Source of the DNA: CALCKU01 sp964534845
Lineage (GTDB): Bacteria > Pseudomonadota > Alphaproteobacteria > Caulobacterales > Maricaulaceae
Direction: 5' to 3'
DNA: 64,000 nt
Assembly: GCA_964534845.1 (NCBI GenBank)
Contig: CAZHPV010000008.1
Span: forward strand, 4,076 to 68,075
In this document: in pieces, positions 25,951 through 34,635 of the stretch
Position numbering within the stretch: the stretch's first letter is position 1
Layout: the number at the start of each line of letters is the position of its first letter
Program-made: the position numbers and the translations under genes
Notes under the pieces: model-generated
What the model was told of the DNA's origin: nothing
Databases searched by the model: none
The model's input: only the letters and a program-made list of their open reading frames with translations

Positions 25951-26805
25951 TTATTTTTCGATCTCGACGACATGCGGATAAGGAATAGAAATACCGCCTT
26001 TGTCGAATGCCTCTTTGACGTTTTTCATTAAATCAAACATGACATCCCAATAATCTTCAGGCTTGCACCATACGCGCATTTGAATATCAACAGAGCTATC
26101 ATTCAGATTGGTGACTTTAGCCCAAGGCTCTTCAAGCAAACGGTTATCTTTTGCGGCCGTTTTGGTGATAATGCCAATGGCCTTATCAATGTCGTCGCCG
26201 TAATCAATTCCAAAATCAACATCAACACGGCGCTTGCCCAATGAAGTCAAATTCTTAATCGTTGACCCTCTGACCTCGCCATTGGAAATAATGACTTTCA
26301 CATTATCGACCGTACGCAATGTCGTCGTGAATATATTGAGATCCTCGACAGTTCCTTCCTGTCCGGAAAGCTCGACATAGTCGCCCACATTATAAGGGCG
26401 CAAAATCAGTAGGAGCAAGCCCGCGGCAACATTAGCCATAGAGCCTTCAAGCGCTAAGCCAATCGCCAAAGTAGCGGCGGCAAAAATGCTCATTATGGCC
26501 GCGACTTTTACCCCCAAGAAACCGACTGCGGCCAAAATAGTGGCCAACATGATAACGGTTTTAGCCGCACTCGCTCCGAGCTTACCTAATGTGGTATCAA
26601 CCCTTGGATTACTCTCGGCCTGCTTGGAAATGAAATTATATATGCGTTTGGCGATGTAAGAGCCTATCAGGAAAATAAGCAGGGCAATCACCAGTTTAAC
26701 GACCAGTCCCGGACCCTTATCAAAGATAAGGCTTTGTAGTCCGGCTAGAGAAAAATCAAAATTACTCAGGGCGCCTTCCGCGGCAGCTTGTGTCTCTTCA
26801 GCCAT
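25951..26805 (-). CDS. MscS-family mechanosensitive channel
   Basis: The 284-residue membrane protein has three or four helices in the first half, a pore helix rich in Ala and Gly (AIGLALEGSMANVAAGLLLLILRP) and the MscS beta domain (YNVGDYVELSGQEGTVEDLNIFTTTLRT). It opens on membrane tension and lets solutes out on osmotic downshock. It follows a paralogue with a one-base gap. In an organism that takes up betaine- or DMSP-like osmolytes such channels are expected, but no direct link is shown. Confidence 0.9.
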   Translation of the reverse strand: MAEETQAAAEGALSNFDFSLAGLQSLIFDKGPGLVVKLVIALLIFLIGSYIAKRIYNFISKQAESNPRVDTTLGKLGASAAKTVIMLATILAAVGFLGVKVAAIMSIFAAATLAIGLALEGSMANVAAGLLLLILRPYNVGDYVELSGQEGTVEDLNIFTTTLRTVDNVKVIISNGEVRGSTIKNLTSLGKRRVDVDFGIDYGDDIDKAIGIITKTAAKDNRLLEEPWAKVTNLNDSSVDIQMRVWCKPEDYWDVMFDLMKNVKEAFDKGGISIPYPHVVEIEK

Positions 26806-26806
26806 C

Positions 26807-27640
26807 TTATTTCCCCTTCATCGGAATGATCATACAATGTTCGTATGGTATATCTACGCCCGCCTTATCCAAGGCCTTCTTCACCCGGTAAGACATATCG
26901 GCTTTGATGGCGCGGTAATCATCGGATTTGCACCAAGCCCGCAATTGAATGTTAACTGCGCTATCCCCCAGACCTGTGACCTTAGCCCAAGGGCCGTGCG
27001 GCGTATTTATAACGCGCTCATCTTGCGCGGCTGCATCTGTGATAGCCTTGATTGCCGTATCGAGATTGGCGTCATAACTTACACCGAAATCCATATCCAG
27101 ACGACGATCACCAAAGTCGCTAAAATTCTTTATCTTATTGCCAAAGGCTGCGCCGTTTCCGACGAGAACTTCAACATTATCAACTGTGGTGAGGGTTGTT
27201 GAAAACACATCCAGACTTTTGACTTTACCGCTTTCGCCATTAATTTCGACCTCATCGCCCACCACATAAGGTCTAAAAAAGGCCAACATAACGCCCGAGG
27301 CCAAATCCCCGAGACTGCCTTTTAGCGCAAAGCCAAGGGCGACAACCATCGCCCCGATAATGGTCGCGATAAACCCTAAAGGCACACCCAAGGCCGAAAG
27401 GGCGGCGATCATGACGCCAAACATGCCGAAGATCAGCACAATAGACCCCAAGAATTTGGCAATGGTCAGATCAAGATTAGGGACTTTTTGCGAGGCCGTA
27501 ACTGTTGCCCCGGATAGTTTTCGTACAATTATGCGACCAATGATAAAAATCAAAACTGCAATTATTAACTTAGGGCCAAATTTTATAGCCCATGACATCA
27601 GTTTCGGAGCTTGTTCCGTTAAAAGTGCGTTGATATCCAC
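26807..27640 (-). CDS. MscS-family mechanosensitive channel (paralogue)
   Basis: The 277-residue protein has the same layout as the next gene: N-terminal helices, the pore helix VALGFALKGSLGDLASGVMLAFFRP, the beta domain VVGDEVEINGESGKVKSLDVFSTTL and the C-terminal alpha/beta part. GGGGGGATC before the ATG is a strong ribosome site. The two genes are clearly related but diverged, so the duplication is old. The 193 bp to the divergent HD-domain gene hold the promoters. Confidence 0.9.
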   Translation of the reverse strand: MDINALLTEQAPKLMSWAIKFGPKLIIAVLIFIIGRIIVRKLSGATVTASQKVPNLDLTIAKFLGSIVLIFGMFGVMIAALSALGVPLGFIATIIGAMVVALGFALKGSLGDLASGVMLAFFRPYVVGDEVEINGESGKVKSLDVFSTTLTTVDNVEVLVGNGAAFGNKIKNFSDFGDRRLDMDFGVSYDANLDTAIKAITDAAAQDERVINTPHGPWAKVTGLGDSAVNIQLRAWCKSDDYRAIKADMSYRVKKALDKAGVDIPYEHCMIIPMKGK

Positions 27641-27833
27641 AGATCCCCCCAGAGAAATTTAATTTTTTTTATGGTTAATCATCCTGTCATGCAAGGTTGT
27701 TTCACATGTTTTTTGCAGTAGGCTTCATGATAAATCTATAAAGTCTATTTAATGATGGACCCATCCCTCTTTATTTCAGGGCTTAAGTCAGTCATAAAGT
27801 ACGCATAACCGCGTCCTTAATCTGGATTGTCCA

Positions 27834-28418
27834 ATGGAAAATACACAAAAAACTGTTTCATTTACCCGCATGGAAGACGGCACTGAATCTGACTATGCTT
27901 TTCTAGCCAAGCACGAAGCTCAATTTTGTGCCCAACTACCCGCCCGTATCCTAACAGCCCTTGAAAAATTACGCGATAGCTTTTCAGGCTATAAAATCGA
28001 CCGGCTTGAACACAGCCTGCAAACTGCGACACGTGCTGAACGAGACGGAGCCGATATAGACTGGATTGTCAGCGCACTTGTGCATGATCTCGGTGATGAT
28101 CTCGCACCTCTAAACCATGACAGTCTGGCCGCCGCCATTATCAAACCCTATGTACGCGAGGAATGTGCATGGGTGGTGCAACATCACGGTATTTTCCAAT
28201 ATAAATACTACGCTGATAAGATAGGGCTTAATCCGGAGGAACGTCAAAAATATAAAGACAGTCCGCATTATGATGCCGCAGTGCGGTTTTGCGAACGCTG
28301 GGACCAAAGCGCATTTGATCCAGATTATGACACCCTCCCGCTCTCGCATTTCAAACCCATGGTCGAAGAGGTCTTTACACGGAAAGCCTGGTCACAAGAC
28401 GAAGACACACTCACCTAA
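27834..28418 (+). CDS. HD-domain protein, candidate PhnZ-like diiron oxygenase
   Basis: The 194-residue protein has an HD fold with the ligand order of mixed-valent diiron oxygenases (PhnZ, TmpB, myo-inositol oxygenase): H60 in RLEHSLQ, H84-D85 in LVHDLG, H95 in LNHDS, H117/H118 in VVQHHG and D157 in ERWDQSA. The stretch around LEHSLQ...GAD...LVHDLG resembles PhnZ. The substrate-contacting His that follows HDLG in PhnZ is Asp here (HDLGD), so the substrate probably differs. Alternatives are a plain HD phosphohydrolase. It stands alone, divergent from the mscS pair, and ends 29 bp before the convergent acyl-CoA ligase. Confidence 0.7.
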   Translation: MENTQKTVSFTRMEDGTESDYAFLAKHEAQFCAQLPARILTALEKLRDSFSGYKIDRLEHSLQTATRAERDGADIDWIVSALVHDLGDDLAPLNHDSLAAAIIKPYVREECAWVVQHHGIFQYKYYADKIGLNPEERQKYKDSPHYDAAVRFCERWDQSAFDPDYDTLPLSHFKPMVEEVFTRKAWSQDEDTLT

Positions 28419-28447
28419 AACACAGTCAGGATTTAAACCGGCAAGGT

Positions 28448-30076
28448 TTAAACAGGTAGATTTGCCGCACGGTCCCGTAAGACCTTTTTCTGGATTTTAC
28501 CTGTCGCAGTTTTTGGCAAAGGACCAAACACAATTTTCTTGGGCCGTTTGAACCGCGCCATATTATCGGCGCAAAAATTTATCAAATCCGCCTCAGTAAT
28601 ATCATGGCCCGGCTTAAGCTCGACAAAGGCACAAGGGACTTCACCCCATTTTTCATCCGCCATGGCAACAACCGCAGCCTCACCTACACTCTCATGTTTG
28701 TAAAGCGTGCCCTCTACCTCAACGGAGGAAATATTTTCGCCCCCGGATATAATAATATCCTTTGCCCGGTCTTTAAGTTGAATATAGCCGTCAGGATAAA
28801 TAACACCCAAGTCACCCGATAAAAACCAGCCCGACCCAAAGGCCGCCTGCGTAGCCTTTGCATCTTTAAGATAGCCCTTCATCACTGCATTTCCGCGAAT
28901 TATAATCTCGCCCATTGTTTCGCCGTCATGGGGCACAGGCGTTCCCGTTTCGTCGACAACACTAACATCTTCCATCATAGCCATCTTAACGCCTTGACGG
29001 GCCTTAAGGACGGCTTGTTCAGAGAGTGATTTATCAGACCACTCATCTTGCGGCGCAGCTTGTAGAATATGACCATAGGTCTCGGTGAGTCCGTAAACAT
29101 GCAAGACGTTAAAATTAAACTGGTCCATGGCCTCTAACACTTTGGCCGGCGGAGGGGCGCCGGCTGTCATCACATTTATAACCCGGTCAAATTTTTTCTG
29201 TTCGCGCTTTGGGGCATTGGCGAGCATGTTGAGGATAATGGGGGCGCCGCCGAAATGGGTGATCTGCTCGGTCTCAATAAGGTCAAAGACCACACCCGGC
29301 TCGAATGCGCGCAAGCACACAACCGTACCCGCCAGCAATGTTATCATCCAAGCATGACACCATCCGTTACAATGAAACATAGGCACAAGGTAGAGATAAC
29401 GCGGATGCGGCTGAATACCCCATGACGGCACCGTGCCCATAGCCATCAAATAAGCGCCGCGGTGATGATAGACAACACCCTTGGGCCGCCCTGTTGTGCC
29501 CGAGGTATAATTTAGCGCCAGCGCTTGCCACTCATCGTCAACCCTCATCCCCTTATAATCCTCATCCCCGGATTTAAGAAACTCTTCATAGAGCTTTATG
29601 TTTTTCGGAAGCGTGGGGCGGGTCTGGGCGCTTGGGTCGTCAACAATAATGATTTCAGGTTGGGTTTTACTGATTTTCAGCGCGTCTGATAAAACAGGCC
29701 AAAGCTCCCGGTCTGCGATAAATAATTTGCTTTCGCCGTGGTCGATAATATAGGCGATAGTATCAGCATCAAGGCGGGTATTAATAGCGTTTAGCACCGC
29801 ACCTGCCAAAGGCACGCCGAAATGGGCTTCAAACATTTCCGGCGTATTATATAATAAGACAGAGACAGTATCGTTCTTGCCAATTCCGCCTTGGTTCAAG
29901 GCTGACGCGAGCTGGCGACACCGCGTGCGAACCTCACCCCAATTATAGCGCCTCTCATTATAAACCAAGGCTTCGCGGTTTGGATAAATATCAGCCGTGC
30001 GCTCAAGAAATGAGAGCGGGCTGAGCGGGGCATAATTGGCCACACATTTATCCAATTTATCATAGTCTTTGGGCAT
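28448..30076 (-). CDS. AMP-forming acyl-CoA ligase, DmdB-like size
   Basis: The 542-residue adenylate-forming enzyme has the P-loop YTSGTTGRPKGV (190-201), the second motif GLTETYG, the hinge SGDLGVIYPDGYIQLKDRAKD and the catalytic lysine in TATGKIQKKVL near the C-terminus. Family members activate medium- or long-chain fatty acids, and the group includes DmdB, which activates methylmercaptopropionate from DMSP demethylation. DmdA is encoded in this window, but so is general beta-oxidation, and the substrate cannot be fixed. It starts two bases after the fused dehydrogenase/hydratase gene. Confidence 0.85.
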   Translation of the reverse strand: MPKDYDKLDKCVANYAPLSPLSFLERTADIYPNREALVYNERRYNWGEVRTRCRQLASALNQGGIGKNDTVSVLLYNTPEMFEAHFGVPLAGAVLNAINTRLDADTIAYIIDHGESKLFIADRELWPVLSDALKISKTQPEIIIVDDPSAQTRPTLPKNIKLYEEFLKSGDEDYKGMRVDDEWQALALNYTSGTTGRPKGVVYHHRGAYLMAMGTVPSWGIQPHPRYLYLVPMFHCNGWCHAWMITLLAGTVVCLRAFEPGVVFDLIETEQITHFGGAPIILNMLANAPKREQKKFDRVINVMTAGAPPPAKVLEAMDQFNFNVLHVYGLTETYGHILQAAPQDEWSDKSLSEQAVLKARQGVKMAMMEDVSVVDETGTPVPHDGETMGEIIIRGNAVMKGYLKDAKATQAAFGSGWFLSGDLGVIYPDGYIQLKDRAKDIIISGGENISSVEVEGTLYKHESVGEAAVVAMADEKWGEVPCAFVELKPGHDITEADLINFCADNMARFKRPKKIVFGPLPKTATGKIQKKVLRDRAANLPV

Positions 30077-30078
30077 GA

Positions 30079-32379
30079 TTAATTCCTAACGGCTTTTCCA
30101 TTATCCAACAATGTCCGAATACGCTCTTGGGTTTGCGGGGTCTTGGCCAGAATAAGGAAAGCCTTTCGTTCGGCATCATATAAATCCTGCTCCGACATCA
30201 AATGTCCCGGCTCTATATCTCCGCCCGTAACGATTTCGGCAATTTGTGTCGAGACAAAAACATCATGGGGATAAAGCTTGCCCTTTGATTGCATATCTTT
30301 GGCCCAGCTTACCATTTTATCGAATAAGGGTTTGCCTGCCATAGCAATGGGACGGCGAGAAAATGATTTTTGCCCTTTGCCAGAGCCCATCGCTTTTAGG
30401 CTTTCCGAGAATAGGCGGTCACGGTTATTTACAAATCTGTCATTGCCGCGCAGCATAGCCAGATCACGGGCAAGCACGGGCGAGCTGGCGGTTTTACCAT
30501 AACCCAATGACATAAAGGCTTCCCAAGCGCCCGCTTCAACGTCCCCGTTCTTTTTTTCTATCCAGCGATAAAGTGTTTCCTTACAGCCTCCGCCTCCCGG
30601 GATAACCCCGACACCACTTTCGACAAGACCCATATTGGAATTGGCATGGCAAATCACCTCTTTGGCATGCAGAACAACCTCAAACCCGCCGCCCAGAGAC
30701 AAGCCGACTGGCGCGGCAATAACAGGGAAATCCGCAACTGCCATTTTATGAACCGTTTGCTGAAAGTGGTCGAGGAAAGCATCCAACCCGTTCCAATCTT
30801 CGGCCTCAAAAAAAGCGCGCACCCGATTAAGGTTCACACCACAGGAGAAATGCTGGGCATCATTATGTACAATCACGCCGGTCATTTCACCACGTCCGGC
30901 CTTATCCAGTGCTTGTTCAAGGATTTGCATTGAGCCCGCGCCCAAAGCATTAGCCTTAGAATGGAATTCGACAAGCGCAACGCCGTCAATATCATAGCAA
31001 CTGGCTTCATCATTTTTAAAAACGGGCGTGAGCGTTTTACGTTTATCGTTAAAGCGCAATGTCCCAGCGGGTCGTTCAATATCGACCCAGTCGCCGTTAA
31101 AACGGCGAGCCCTTAATCCAGTATCTACAGAATAAAATGAAGACCCGGCTGCTTGGCGTAAAAATTCAGGCACATAGCTTTTGTCATTTTCCAGACGGTT
31201 TATTAGATAATCCGCCCCAATCTCGTCAATTAATTCAAAAGGGCCTTTAATCCAGTTATATCCCATTTTCATGGCGTCATCTATCGCCGTTGCCGTCTCT
31301 CCGACTTCGGGGACAAGCGAGGCGGCATAAGATAAAACCTTGGACATAACCGCCCAAGCATAATCACCATATTTGGAGGTGTCCTCTAAGATGTGCGTGA
31401 TCCCGTCCTTTTCGGCCTTTAGAGCGATTGGAATATGAAGTCCTTGAACGGGAACGTATTGTCCGGTTTTAAGGTCTATGACCTCTTTTGTACCCTCATT
31501 TATGCGGTAAAATCCGGCGCCCGTTTTCCGTCCGCGCTGCCCATTTGCGATCATCTCTTCCATCAAACCCAGCTTAGCTCCCACATCATGAAACGCATCA
31601 CCCTGCGGGAGAATGGATACAAGGCTTGTGGCGACATCTGACATCAAATCTATGCCGATCAGGTCATAAAGCCCAAAGACGCCCGTTTTGGGAATTCCCA
31701 TTGGCCGGCCGAAAACCGCGTCTGCCTCTTGCGGGGTAAGCCCCATATCATAAGCCGTGTGCAAGGCCGCCTGAATAGCATAGCACCCCACACGGTTACC
31801 TAAAAAGCCTGGCGTGTCCCGGCATAGCACCACGCCTTTACCAAGGTCTTGGTCACAAAATTCATGCAAGCGCGCCATAACAGCACCGCCGCTATCTTCG
31901 CCCGCTACCAGTTCCAACAAGGGCATAAACCGCACAGGGTTGAAAAAATGCGTTATCGCAAAGCGCTTGCGAAAGGCCAGAGGCATGTCTTCGACAAGCA
32001 GCTTTATCGGAATAGTGGATGTGTTAGACGATATGATGGCGTCCGGCTTGCAAACCTTATCCAGTTTTTTATAGAGATCTTTCTTAAGGTCTAAGCGCTC
32101 TAAAATGGCCTCGGCGACCCAATCGCAGTCTTCCAATTTATCAAAATCATCGCGAATATTACCGACAGTAATATGCGCGGCAATATCCGGGCTTAAAATG
32201 CCCGGATCGGCCGGATTGGAAATCCGGTCCAAACCCTTTTGCGCCAAGCTATTGACATTGCTACTCTGATCACTGGGAAGATCGAGCAAGAGAACCTCAC
32301 AGCCAGCATTGGCAGCCTGCCCGGCAATACCGGCTCCCATCGTCCCAGCACCGATTACCGCTATTTTCTTAAATGTCAT
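30079..32379 (-). CDS. Fused 3-hydroxyacyl-CoA dehydrogenase / enoyl-CoA hydratase
   Basis: The 766-residue protein has a dehydrogenase module first (GAGTMGAGIA near residue 11; SSNTSTIPI; THFFNPVRFMPLLELV; C-terminal helical 3HCDH domain to about 420) and a crotonase module second (about 460-700) with an oxyanion segment SLGGGFEVVLHA and the catalytic Glu in GLVESGVGVIPGGGG. The order is the reverse of E. coli FadB. Such proteins run two steps of beta-oxidation. It sits in a four-gene string with metY, a hydrolase and an acyl-CoA ligase. No thiolase or acyl-CoA dehydrogenase is adjacent. Confidence 0.88.
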   Translation of the reverse strand: MTFKKIAVIGAGTMGAGIAGQAANAGCEVLLLDLPSDQSSNVNSLAQKGLDRISNPADPGILSPDIAAHITVGNIRDDFDKLEDCDWVAEAILERLDLKKDLYKKLDKVCKPDAIISSNTSTIPIKLLVEDMPLAFRKRFAITHFFNPVRFMPLLELVAGEDSGGAVMARLHEFCDQDLGKGVVLCRDTPGFLGNRVGCYAIQAALHTAYDMGLTPQEADAVFGRPMGIPKTGVFGLYDLIGIDLMSDVATSLVSILPQGDAFHDVGAKLGLMEEMIANGQRGRKTGAGFYRINEGTKEVIDLKTGQYVPVQGLHIPIALKAEKDGITHILEDTSKYGDYAWAVMSKVLSYAASLVPEVGETATAIDDAMKMGYNWIKGPFELIDEIGADYLINRLENDKSYVPEFLRQAAGSSFYSVDTGLRARRFNGDWVDIERPAGTLRFNDKRKTLTPVFKNDEASCYDIDGVALVEFHSKANALGAGSMQILEQALDKAGRGEMTGVIVHNDAQHFSCGVNLNRVRAFFEAEDWNGLDAFLDHFQQTVHKMAVADFPVIAAPVGLSLGGGFEVVLHAKEVICHANSNMGLVESGVGVIPGGGGCKETLYRWIEKKNGDVEAGAWEAFMSLGYGKTASSPVLARDLAMLRGNDRFVNNRDRLFSESLKAMGSGKGQKSFSRRPIAMAGKPLFDKMVSWAKDMQSKGKLYPHDVFVSTQIAEIVTGGDIEPGHLMSEQDLYDAERKAFLILAKTPQTQERIRTLLDNGKAVRN

Positions 32380-32405
32380 ATCATCCTATCTGTTATATCA
32401 ATCTG

Positions 32406-33194
32406 CTATTGCAAACCGGCTATAAAATTGCGCAAGGCCTGTAAGGTTTTCTTCGGGGCTTCCAATGGTAACATGTGACCGTAATCTTCAATAATATCAG
32501 GTGTGACAGACAAGGTTTGCGCCAATTTTTTGCCGAACTTCAAGGGTGTCATTTTATCTGCCGTTGCCAGAATGCAATGCCGGGGTATGTCCAAGGTAGC
32601 CGCAACCACATCACCCCCCTTGTAATCAGCACAAGCCTGCAAATCGACCGCCAAAGGATTAGACGCCATTATCGCCTTTGATATACCAATAGGCTGCATG
32701 CCCGGCACAGAACTTTCGCCCTTGTGTGCGCGCGGACCAAAGCCCCAATTACACATCATGCGTGCTGCTTTATCTGCGCTTTCCTTGGCTGTGTCGATCA
32801 AGGCCTGATTAACCGGAATAGCAGCAGCCGTTGCTACCGCACACATAGAAGCGCATTTATCCGGCGCGGCTTTGTAGAGTTCCAGACCGCTTAGAAATCC
32901 TTGCGAATGCCCAATAATATGCGCTGACCGCACACCGCATTTTTCAAGAAACTCTGCCAGCCAAGGCCCGCTTTCTTCTATGGTTTTAAAAGCCTGCCCA
33001 CCCGAGAGGCTATGACCGGGAAGATCCGGAGCCAACACGCTATAGCCGTGATAGGCAAACCACCGCGTTTGCAAGGCCCATGTCCGGTGATCTCCGCCGC
33101 TACCATGTATAAACAGAACTGTCGGTAGGTTTTTATCAAATTCTTTGCCGCCCGTTGCAATATAGACGGGGGCTTGGTTAAGGGTGATTTGCAT
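32406..33194 (-). CDS. Alpha/beta hydrolase
   Basis: The 262-residue protein has the alpha/beta hydrolase core: oxyanion HGSGGDHRTW (about 30-39), nucleophile elbow GHSQG with Ser, and the C-terminal His in EDYGHMLPLE. It begins by overlapping the metY stop by one base (TAATG), so it is translationally coupled to it. No signal peptide is present, so it is cytoplasmic. A thioesterase or ester hydrolase role in the neighbouring acyl-CoA pathway is possible; the substrate is unknown. Confidence 0.82.
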   Translation of the reverse strand: MQITLNQAPVYIATGGKEFDKNLPTVLFIHGSGGDHRTWALQTRWFAYHGYSVLAPDLPGHSLSGGQAFKTIEESGPWLAEFLEKCGVRSAHIIGHSQGFLSGLELYKAAPDKCASMCAVATAAAIPVNQALIDTAKESADKAARMMCNWGFGPRAHKGESSVPGMQPIGISKAIMASNPLAVDLQACADYKGGDVVAATLDIPRHCILATADKMTPLKFGKKLAQTLSVTPDIIEDYGHMLPLEAPKKTLQALRNFIAGLQ

Positions 33195-34510
33195 TATGCC
33201 CCCTTATGGGCGCTGCGCAGGGCCGCCTTTATACCCGTTGCGAAGTCTGCTTTAATATCCTTGATATCCTCAAGACCGACAGACACGCGAATAAGGTCCT
33301 CCCGAATACCCGCCGCTTTCATTGCCTCTTCCGAGAGACGGGAATGGGTCGTACTGCCAGGATGTAAAACAAGGGTTCGGCTATCGCCGACATTTGCCAA
33401 ATGCGAAGCCAATGAAACAGACTGGATAAAAGCTGCCCCGCCCGCGCGGCCTCCCGTTACGCCAAAGCACAATGTCGCGCCAGCCCCGCGGGGAAAGAGT
33501 GCCTCGACATGATTAGGGGCATCAATTTCAGGGTGGTTCACCCATGTCACGCCGTCTTGGTCTTGTAACCAGTCACGCAGTTCGCGTGTATTTTGCACAT
33601 GTTTTTGCATACGCAATTCCAAGGTTTCCACACCTTGCAATATCAGGAAGGCATTATGGGGCGAGAGGGCTGCGCCCAGATCGCGCATAGCCTCAGACCG
33701 GATTTTCATAACAAAGGCCGTTGGCCCAAATTCTTCCCAGAACTTCATACCGTGAAACGGTGCATAGGGCTCGGTGAGTTCAGGAAAGCGCGGTGTACCG
33801 TCCTCCCCCAAAACACCCCAGTTAAAATTACCCCCGTCAATGATACAGCCGCCAATGGCCGCGCCGTGACCGCCAATCCATTTCGTAATGGAATGCACCA
33901 CAATATTGGCCCCGTGCTCTAGCGGACGGTTAAGGGCAGGCGTAGCAAATGTGGCGTCTACCACAACAGGCACACCCGCCTGATTGGCTATTTTGGAGAT
34001 TTGGGGGATATTTGAGACTTCCATCCCCGGATTGGAAATACTTTCACAAAAGACGAGTTTCGTGCGCGGCCCTATAGCCTTTCGTAGAGCTTTTGCGTCA
34101 TTAATTTCGATAAAATCACAGCGAATGCCAAAGCGTTTCAACGTATAGCGCAGCGTTGTAGCCGTGGACCCGTAAAGCTGGGCGGAGGCAACAATATGAT
34201 CTCCATTGGAACACAAAGTGATGAAGGTTGAAAACAAGGCTGACATACCCGAGGCCGTACATATAGCCCCGGCCCCGCCCTCAAGCGCGGCCAGACGCTG
34301 CTCAAGCACCGCGACCGTCGGATTGGAAATACGCGAGTAAATATGTCCGCCCTGTTCGACATTGAACAGGGACGAAGCCTGAGACACAGAGCTAAAAGCA
34401 TAAGAGGTGGTTTGATAAATGGGAACCGCGCGCGAACCATGTTCGCTTTCCGGATTATAGCCCGTATGCAAAGCAATGGTGGCCGGTTTAAAATAGGAAG
34501 AATTGGTCAT
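33194..34510 (-). CDS. metY: O-acetylhomoserine sulfhydrylase
   Basis: The 438-residue PLP enzyme of the Cys/Met metabolism family has its lysine at K210 (HSITKWIGGHG). The pyridoxal-contacting YSRISNPTVAVLEQRLAALEGG and the C-terminal SVGLEDIKDIKADF are typical. It makes homocysteine from O-acetylhomoserine and sulfide, and can make methionine directly from methanethiol. ATG 34510 with AAGAAAG before it gives the family's usual start; a longer frame to 34555 does not. It follows the corrinoid cluster. Methanethiol released from DMSP demethylation is a plausible substrate here. Confidence 0.93.
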   Translation of the reverse strand: MTNSSYFKPATIALHTGYNPESEHGSRAVPIYQTTSYAFSSVSQASSLFNVEQGGHIYSRISNPTVAVLEQRLAALEGGAGAICTASGMSALFSTFITLCSNGDHIVASAQLYGSTATTLRYTLKRFGIRCDFIEINDAKALRKAIGPRTKLVFCESISNPGMEVSNIPQISKIANQAGVPVVVDATFATPALNRPLEHGANIVVHSITKWIGGHGAAIGGCIIDGGNFNWGVLGEDGTPRFPELTEPYAPFHGMKFWEEFGPTAFVMKIRSEAMRDLGAALSPHNAFLILQGVETLELRMQKHVQNTRELRDWLQDQDGVTWVNHPEIDAPNHVEALFPRGAGATLCFGVTGGRAGGAAFIQSVSLASHLANVGDSRTLVLHPGSTTHSRLSEEAMKAAGIREDLIRVSVGLEDIKDIKADFATGIKAALRSAHKGA

Positions 34511-34607
34511 GTTCTTTCTTAAAATCTTTCCAGTAGGAATCCAATGTTTTTTCACAACATCTTAAAAGATCAACCGGATCATTTATGACACCATTATCAT
34601 TGGCGAC

Positions 34608-34619
34608 GACAGAACTGTC
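34608..34619. promoter_or_regulatory. 12-bp palindrome upstream of metY
   Basis: GACAGAACTGTC is a perfect palindrome in the 125 bp between the MttB-family gene and metY. It could be a regulator site controlling metY separately from the corrinoid cluster. No SAM riboswitch signature was found in this gap. Confidence 0.3.
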
Positions 34620-34635
34620 TGCGGACTCCACCTGA

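Noticed and set aside
34511..34635. SAM riboswitch upstream of metY
   Set aside because: The conserved SAM-II core and pseudoknot sequences were not found; only a 12-bp palindrome is present.
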